Shown here piece after piece: positions 36,581 through 41,103 of a stretch of 41,103 nt of DNA (position 1 is its first letter; each line of letters begins with the position of its first letter). A program made the position numbers and the translations under genes. Location of the stretch: the IMG/VR virus record IMGVR_UViG_3300020057_000069, positions 1 through 41,103 of that record; one strand, written 5' to 3'. A model generated the notes under the pieces. It ran no database searches. It saw only the letters and a program-made list of their open reading frames with translations, and was not told the origin of the DNA. Source of the stretch: a virus.

Positions 36581-36614
36581 GAGGGTATAATGGTTTTAGT
36601 CAAATCTTATTGAT
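36563..36614 (+). promoter_or_regulatory. Operon joint 7: promoter plus +1 hairpin
   Basis: TTGAAA (36563-36568), 17-bp spacer, TATAAT (36586-36591). The predicted +1 A36598 begins AGTCAA; GTCAA (36599-36603) pairs with TTGAT (36610-36614) across an ATCTTA loop. Compared with joint 4, both sides of one base pair change (G-C to A-U). Confidence 0.78.
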
Positions 36615-36617
36615 CAT

Positions 36618-36640
36618 GGCGCCTTAGAGGGCGTTTTTTT
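36618..36640 (+). terminator. Operon joint 7: intrinsic terminator next to the start codon
   Basis: CGCC (36620-36623) / GGCG (36630-36633), extendable with G-U pairs, then seven Ts; ATG at 36642. The weakest stem of the set. Confidence 0.65.
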
Positions 36641-36641
36641 C

Positions 36642-37115
36642 ATGGAACTAACAATCATACCATCAGAAGAAACACCAAGGGAGAATATCAGCTTGGGGTC
36701 ACTGAAAGACAAGCCAAAAGAAAAGAGGCCTGAAATTGTGGCTGAAAAACTTGAATTGTCAAAAAATATCCAAAAGTTCGATAATAAAAAACATACAGCT
36801 AGTCCTTATGATTACAATTCCATTTCATTAGCGAAAAAAACGGAGTATACTCCAACAGCTGATGAGATGATTACTACTCCCATATATAATCATGTAGGCA
36901 AGTTTTTAGGAATAGATACCAGACATGAATGGAATCAACACTACGATAAAGTTAAAACATTAGTTGATTGGGCACAAAAGAAAAGCGGAGCTAAAGATTT
37001 AAACTCGGTTATGAACTTTTTGAATGGTGCATTAAACGCTGCTCCGAGTTTTGGAATGAATCACAAGAGGATAGATCAATTATATATGTACGCAAGATTA
37101 AATATGGCAGGATAA
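36642..37115 (+). CDS. Hypothetical protein, 157 aa
   Basis: First gene of the fibre operon. The N-terminal 70 residues are polar and probably disordered (PSEETPRENISLGSLKDKPKE in part); the rest is helical (EWNQHYDKVKTLVDWAQKK, DLNSVMNFLNGALN). It starts right after the joint 7 T-run (TTTCATGG), so without a Shine-Dalgarno sequence. Possible chaperone or virion attachment factor; no family is recognised. Confidence 0.6.
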   Translation: MELTIIPSEETPRENISLGSLKDKPKEKRPEIVAEKLELSKNIQKFDNKKHTASPYDYNSISLAKKTEYTPTADEMITTPIYNHVGKFLGIDTRHEWNQHYDKVKTLVDWAQKKSGAKDLNSVMNFLNGALNAAPSFGMNHKRIDQLYMYARLNMAG

Positions 37116-37116
37116 T

Positions 37117-38550
37117 ATGGGGAACTTAAATTTTCAGGATGTAATTAGAGACGTACATGATGCTAGCCTTCATTCACTTAAAACAACTGCATCGCTGAGC
37201 GCTTCGACTGTATATGTGGGAAACTCTACGCTGTATGCAGTCGTCAATACTGGATCAGCAAGCGATTCAACTGTTAAGTTGGGATTTGTCACAGCCGCTA
37301 TCTCAACTCCTACATTGTTTGCGGTTGTTAACACCGCAGCCGCAGGACAAGCATCAATTGTGTTAGACAATAGTGTTGCATCAATAGGCTTTGCTACTGT
37401 GGCTATATCCACTCCGACAATCTTTGCGGTTGTTAATACTGGTGGAGCTAATACCGGTAATAGTACAATTAATCCTGGCCCTAATCAGATAGGTTCGGTA
37501 ACAGTATCTAATCCAATAACATTAAATAGTGTAGTAACGCTTTCCTCTTCTACTAATTACATTGGTCTTGCCTCAGTTAATATAGGTGGTACTCTTCCTG
37601 CACTGGTGGCAAGTACGGTTAATATTGGCTCAGTCTCAGTACTTGGTGGTGGTATTGGACTTAATTCTGGTATCAACTCAATCGGGTTTGCGACAGTAGC
37701 CTTATCAACTCCTACTATCTTTGCGGTTGTTAACACTGGTGCGGCAGGAGTAGGTAATTCTATTGTTACCATTAACCCCAGAATAGACTATTTTGGATTA
37801 GTCTCCGTTAGTGGTAATGTAGTGGTGTCATCATTGCCAGCAACACCAACTGGAGCTAACTATATTGGCCTAGCATCAGTAAACATAGGGGGAACATTAC
37901 CAGCCTTAACAGCAAGCACGGTAAACATCGGTTCAGTATCAATATTAGGAGGCGGAATAGCTTTAACAGCAAGTACAGTTAATGTTGGTTCTGTATCAGT
38001 CTTAGGTGGAACAATAGCCGTATCTTCACTACCAGCGTTAGTAGCTTCTACAGTTAATATAGGCTCGGTATCGGTATTAGGTGGTACTATCAACGCAGTT
38101 CAACAGACTAGCACTTTTAATATAGGTTCAGTTTCTATACTTGGTGGTTCAATAGTTAATTCGGCTGGTACAAGCTTCATAGGTCTTGTTACAGCAGTTA
38201 CAAGAAATGCAGGTACAAACAAAGCATTAATTAATCTGCCGGTAGGTTTCTCGGCAGGTAGTACTGCGACAATTGCAATACCTACAAATGCAAACACAAT
38301 GTACATTACGAGTCTTTTGCTTAACTCTGATGCAACTGTTCGCGTAACGCTGAAATCAGGTGTCACATATTTAACAGGTAATGCTTCAATCGGTGTCACG
38401 TTGAATCCTGGGGGAGGCTTAGTTATGACTGGATCTCCTGATTCTCCATCGTGGATCGGCTTGCCATCTGGCGCATTAGTAGTTGAAAAACTTGATCTCA
38501 CAGCAACGATAGCGAAGATAGCAGGAAACGTAGTTTACTTTCAAGAATAA
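37117..38550 (+). CDS. Repeat-containing tail fibre-like protein, 477 aa
   Basis: Built from two kinds of beta repeat: a longer unit (TIFAVVNTG preceded by IGFATVAISTP) and a short unit (ASTVNIGSVSVLGG) that occurs at least six times between about residues 160 and 350. This is typical of a beta-solenoid or fibrous shaft. The C-terminal 100 residues form a different, globular beta domain (NTMYITSLLLNSDATVRVTL). Codons differ from repeat to repeat although the protein repeats. Probably the shaft of a host-binding appendage. Confidence 0.68.
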   Translation: MGNLNFQDVIRDVHDASLHSLKTTASLSASTVYVGNSTLYAVVNTGSASDSTVKLGFVTAAISTPTLFAVVNTAAAGQASIVLDNSVASIGFATVAISTPTIFAVVNTGGANTGNSTINPGPNQIGSVTVSNPITLNSVVTLSSSTNYIGLASVNIGGTLPALVASTVNIGSVSVLGGGIGLNSGINSIGFATVALSTPTIFAVVNTGAAGVGNSIVTINPRIDYFGLVSVSGNVVVSSLPATPTGANYIGLASVNIGGTLPALTASTVNIGSVSILGGGIALTASTVNVGSVSVLGGTIAVSSLPALVASTVNIGSVSVLGGTINAVQQTSTFNIGSVSILGGSIVNSAGTSFIGLVTAVTRNAGTNKALINLPVGFSAGSTATIAIPTNANTMYITSLLLNSDATVRVTLKSGVTYLTGNASIGVTLNPGGGLVMTGSPDSPSWIGLPSGALVVEKLDLTATIAKIAGNVVYFQE

Positions 38551-38552
38551 TT

Positions 38553-38612
38553 ATGGCGAATATAGCAATTTTCAAATCAGGACAATTTCCTCAATATCTA
38601 CAAAGGAGGTGA
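38553..38612 (+). CDS. Possible 19-aa ORF
   Basis: MANIAIFKSGQFPQYLQRR starts 2 bases after the fibre gene. Its last codons are the AAAGGAGGTGA site of the next gene. It resembles the start of a longer phage protein cut short; it could be a remnant or a coupling ORF. Confidence 0.35.
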   Translation: MANIAIFKSGQFPQYLQRR

Positions 38613-38615
38613 ATT

Positions 38616-39077
38616 ATGGCTAACGAAATACGAACAAAACCAATAACAAAAGCAAACTTCACAATTACTTTGGCGTCACTCGCTAACGCTACAGCACGTC
38701 AATCAACTTTGTTGACCAACAGTAGCAATTATCCAGGTGCACTTCTCTATTTTAGAATTAAATCAAATGCAGCTCCCACAGCAGGGTCAGTCTATGAGAT
38801 TTATTTACTTAGAGCAGACGAGACACCAACACTTGCTGACGATAACGCTGGCGCGTCAGACGCAGCTATTACGATTGAAAATTCTCCATTACTAGGCACA
38901 ATCGTCTTAACGGCAACAGCAACAAAGAATTTCTACGGAGTCTTTGATACATCAGCACTCGGCCCATTAGGTCCGAAATGGGGAATCGCAGTTAAAAACA
39001 GTTCTGGACAAACGGTGTCTATAACTGAAGGGGATCACGGATACGAGTATGTTTACTACTTACCCGAAATCCAATAA
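38616..39077 (+). CDS. Hypothetical virion beta protein, 153 aa
   Basis: A perfect AAAGGAGGTGA site precedes the ATG. An all-beta pattern (FTITLASLANATARQSTLL, GSVYEIYLLRADETPTLAD) suggests a jelly-roll or collar/fibre protein. Charged residues are few and there is no Cys. Lies between the fibre shaft and lectin-like genes. Confidence 0.65.
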   Translation: MANEIRTKPITKANFTITLASLANATARQSTLLTNSSNYPGALLYFRIKSNAAPTAGSVYEIYLLRADETPTLADDNAGASDAAITIENSPLLGTIVLTATATKNFYGVFDTSALGPLGPKWGIAVKNSSGQTVSITEGDHGYEYVYYLPEIQ

Positions 39078-39083
39078 TGACTG

Positions 39084-39698
39084 ATGAAAATTGCGATTAC
39101 TCTGGTGCACAACAAATCAGACGCTGAAAATGCGGCTCAAATTGAGTCGATGTTCTCTCTTGTTACAGAACAAACTGAATTAATAGATGGTACAGATGAC
39201 GAGGGCAACGTAATAATTGGTGCATTTGAGAGACATTTCTACACGCTAAACGATCTTGGTATCCCGCACGAAATTGAGTTCTTCCATGTAATCCCCTTTC
39301 AACCTAAAAACCTGAGCGATCCATATATCGCAGTCTTGCCAAGTAATCTCTCCTTACTAAAAGGAAGAAATGTACAGTATGGCAAAGGGGATGAGGATAA
39401 GATTGGCGATCATCCGAGATTTTACAATTGGGGGTTAAAACGTGCTACGGACTATGGAGCTGAGGCCGTAATTCATATGGAGGACTATAAAAAGTTCTCA
39501 GTTGCAGACCTAGCCTTCCAGCTTAATACACTTATTGATCCAAATGATAAAACTGAATTTTTAGAAGATAAAGCGGTTAAGATAACCACATTAGATTTAT
39601 TAAAAGAAGTTGGTCAACTTGATGAAGCAAAAAGTAAAGAACAGGCAATTATTGATCTTAAACAAAGGAATATAGAAAAAGGAGGCAAAAATGGCTAG
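39084..39698 (+). CDS. Hypothetical protein, 204 aa, weakly GT-A-like
   Basis: MKIAITLVHNKSDAENAAQI and RFYNWGLKRATDYGAEAVIHMED recall a nucleotide-sugar-binding GT-A domain with MED in place of DxD. The C-terminal 60 residues are helical and acidic-basic (TLDLLKEVGQLDEAKSKEQA). It could be a degenerate glycosyltransferase used as a structural protein, or an active enzyme in the tail operon. It overlaps the next gene by 8 bases. Confidence 0.5.
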   Translation: MKIAITLVHNKSDAENAAQIESMFSLVTEQTELIDGTDDEGNVIIGAFERHFYTLNDLGIPHEIEFFHVIPFQPKNLSDPYIAVLPSNLSLLKGRNVQYGKGDEDKIGDHPRFYNWGLKRATDYGAEAVIHMEDYKKFSVADLAFQLNTLIDPNDKTEFLEDKAVKITTLDLLKEVGQLDEAKSKEQAIIDLKQRNIEKGGKNG

Positions 39699-40854
39699 AT
39701 TATGGAGTAGCGGATTGGAATTAAATTCAACAACTTCTGCCATGGAGTTTGAATCCATTTCGGCAGGTGGAACGACTGTCTCTAGCATTATTAGAAGTGG
39801 CATATATGCTCTTAGATCTAATTCAACAGGATCAGGACAGCAAAGCAGATTCGCCTTTAAATCAGCAGCCACGGCAGACGGTTTTTATGTTCGTGCCTAC
39901 GTGAGAATAGATTCATATGCTAATGCAATAGCTAGTTTTATTGCATTGTGGCAAGCAACGGGATCAAACCAAAAAGTTGCTATTCAAATGAATAGCGATG
40001 GAACATTGGAGCTATGGAACATAGAAGATTCGGCTCAAATTGGTTCTGATTCTTCGGTTTTATCCTTGAATACATGGCATTTATTGGAGTTGAAGGTTGA
40101 TTGCACAACAATTGCAAGCACAGCAATTGAAGCCAAAATTAATGGGACTGCCTTTGCTTCTGGAACAATAAATTTAGCAGCAGGAATATCAAGCATTCAA
40201 TTAGGTTTTCAGGGATTTATTACGGGAGATTTATACTTTGACGACATTGCCATCAACGATGATACAGGCTCTTTCCAAAACTCCTGGCCAGAAGAAGGCA
40301 AAATTATCCATCTCAAGCCAAACGCAGCAGGAGATAATTCAGCATGGACGAATGACTATCTCAGTGTAGACGAGGTAACGCCTGATAATGCAACTACTCT
40401 TGTTTCCTCGAATACTCTTGATCAGATTGATGACCATAATATCGAAGCACCTGCTTCACTTGGTACTAGTGACACCATCAACGTAGTTCAAGTGGGTGCG
40501 CGCTTTAATGGAGTAGGTGCATCAGCCAACGCTTCTTTTGTCTTAAGAATTAAGGCAGCAGCAAGCGGAACAGTTGAAGAGTCAAGTGCAATAACACCAG
40601 CAAGTGCGACCTGGGTAACAAATGCAGCCGCAGCACCTCGTAATTATTCCCTCACTCTTTATGATCTTCCAGGGGAATCAACTACAGTTTGGACAAAAGC
40701 AGATCTTGAGGCAGCTCAGATCGGGTATCGCCTCTCAGCTACCTCGACTAACGCAGCTCAACTCTCAACTATCTGGCTTCTCGTCGACTACACACCAGTC
40801 TACGGGACACTCAAAGCGAAACCGCGCAGACCTGTGATTAACTGGAAAATATGA
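39691..40854 (+). CDS. Concanavalin/LamG-like tail protein, 387 aa
   Basis: AAAGGAGG precedes ATG 39691. Residues about 1-205 form a concanavalin-like jelly roll (GFYVRAYVRIDSYANAIA, TWHLLELKVD, YFDDIAINDDTG). Residues about 210-375 are a second beta domain (INVVQVGARFNG, NYSLTLYDLPG). Such modules bind glycans or brace the tail tip. It overlaps the next, also lectin-like, gene by ATGA, so the two may form one complex. Confidence 0.72.
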   Translation: MARLWSSGLELNSTTSAMEFESISAGGTTVSSIIRSGIYALRSNSTGSGQQSRFAFKSAATADGFYVRAYVRIDSYANAIASFIALWQATGSNQKVAIQMNSDGTLELWNIEDSAQIGSDSSVLSLNTWHLLELKVDCTTIASTAIEAKINGTAFASGTINLAAGISSIQLGFQGFITGDLYFDDIAINDDTGSFQNSWPEEGKIIHLKPNAAGDNSAWTNDYLSVDEVTPDNATTLVSSNTLDQIDDHNIEAPASLGTSDTINVVQVGARFNGVGASANASFVLRIKAAASGTVEESSAITPASATWVTNAAAAPRNYSLTLYDLPGESTTVWTKADLEAAQIGYRLSATSTNAAQLSTIWLLVDYTPVYGTLKAKPRRPVINWKI

Positions 40855-41103
40855 TAACTAAAGACCTTGTATTAGATTTACCTTTTGCAGATGGTGGAAC
40901 CAGTCGTTTTACGGATACTGTTACTGGAAAAGTCGGAAAATGGAATAATACACCTATTACAGGCTGGGACTCACGTTTGGGGACATATATGGATCTCAAC
41001 GGGAGTAATCAGGATGGAGTACTCAACCTAACAGGAAAACAAGTAGCACTTCAACAGGTCACTATAGAGATTATCCACAGAGCCGATTCAGTCAGTCAAT
41101 ATA
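40851..41103 (+). CDS. LamG/concanavalin-like tail protein, 5' part (continues at 1-658)
   Basis: ATG 40851 overlaps the upstream stop by ATGA. The frame codes MITKDLVLDLPFADGGTSRF... and runs off the window end. The last 152 bases equal the first 152 of the window, so the gene continues there to the stop at 658 (252 aa in all). The one base difference (T40977, C26) is a synonymous Leu codon change. Confidence 0.85.
   Translation, partial: MITKDLVLDLPFADGGTSRFTDTVTGKVGKWNNTPITGWDSRLGTYMDLNGSNQDGVLNLTGKQVALQQVTIEIIHRADSVSQY
40952..41103 (+). repeat. Terminal overlap with bases 1-152
   Basis: 151 of 152 bases match the window start; the exception is C26/T40977. It is coding throughout and cuts a gene in two, which fits a circular or circularly permuted molecule. 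Confidence 0.95.

Noticed and set aside
37170-38501. Four minus-strand ORFs antisense to the fibre gene
   Set aside because: They mirror its repeats, lack ribosome-binding sites and have repetitive Pro/Thr-rich composition typical of antisense shadows.
1-41103. Recoded stop codons (TGA or TAG as sense)
   Set aside because: All major genes end properly with the standard code, and ATGA overlaps require TGA as stop.

Overview
The window is essentially a complete genome of a tailed double-stranded DNA phage, most likely a podovirus. Its last 152 bases (40952-41103) repeat its first 152 (1-152) with one synonymous mismatch (C26/T40977), so the unit is about 40,951 bp. The overlap lies inside one LamG-like tail gene, which fits an arbitrary cut in a circular or circularly permuted genome better than true terminal repeats. 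All genes but one candidate are on the + strand. The standard genetic code works throughout. The strongest ribosome-binding sites (AAAGGAGGTGA) match a canonical 16S 3' end, and the promoters are sigma70-like (TTGNNN-17-TATAAT). I see no integrase, repressor, RNA polymerase or DNA polymerase, so the phage appears to depend on host RNA polymerase and replicase. The host cannot be named from the sequence.

Layout. 1-11666: tail adaptor-like and nozzle-like proteins, tail proteins, a coiled-coil ejection-like protein, and a 1352-aa polyvalent protein with an ADP-ribosyltransferase-like module and an LPD38-like region. 11669-13356: lysis cassette with an XhlA-like protein, an amidase and three small membrane proteins. 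13979-21787: early and accessory genes, including a DnaD-like replication protein, a membrane-anchored lytic transglycosylase, a single-strand annealing-like protein, RusA, a C5 DNA methyltransferase, and about 20 very small genes joined by recurring junction sequences. 21819-29056: packaging and head module (small and large terminase, portal, scaffold, SU10-like major capsid protein). 29237-36580: an operon of glycosyltransferases, methyltransferases and an epimerase joined by ATGA overlaps. 36642-41103: fibre and lectin-like tail proteins.

The most distinctive feature is an operon joint found at eight places. A consensus promoter sits just after (once inside) the upstream gene. A small hairpin begins at the predicted +1 (one copy at the base before), and an intrinsic terminator follows 20-60 nt later; in most copies its U-tract runs straight into the start codon of the next operon. 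The +1 hairpin stems differ in sequence but keep pairing, which suggests a functional RNA. Each promoter points into its own terminator, so the joints look like antitermination or attenuation switches, or sources of ~45-nt RNAs. No N, Q or put homologue is recognisable.

Other notable features are a GT-B glycosyltransferase split over two genes with a methyltransferase domain at the break, an ADP-ribosyltransferase-like module bracketed by 23-bp in-frame direct repeats, 21-bp repeats encoding 11 heptads, and two consensus promoters predicted to give leaderless mRNAs.
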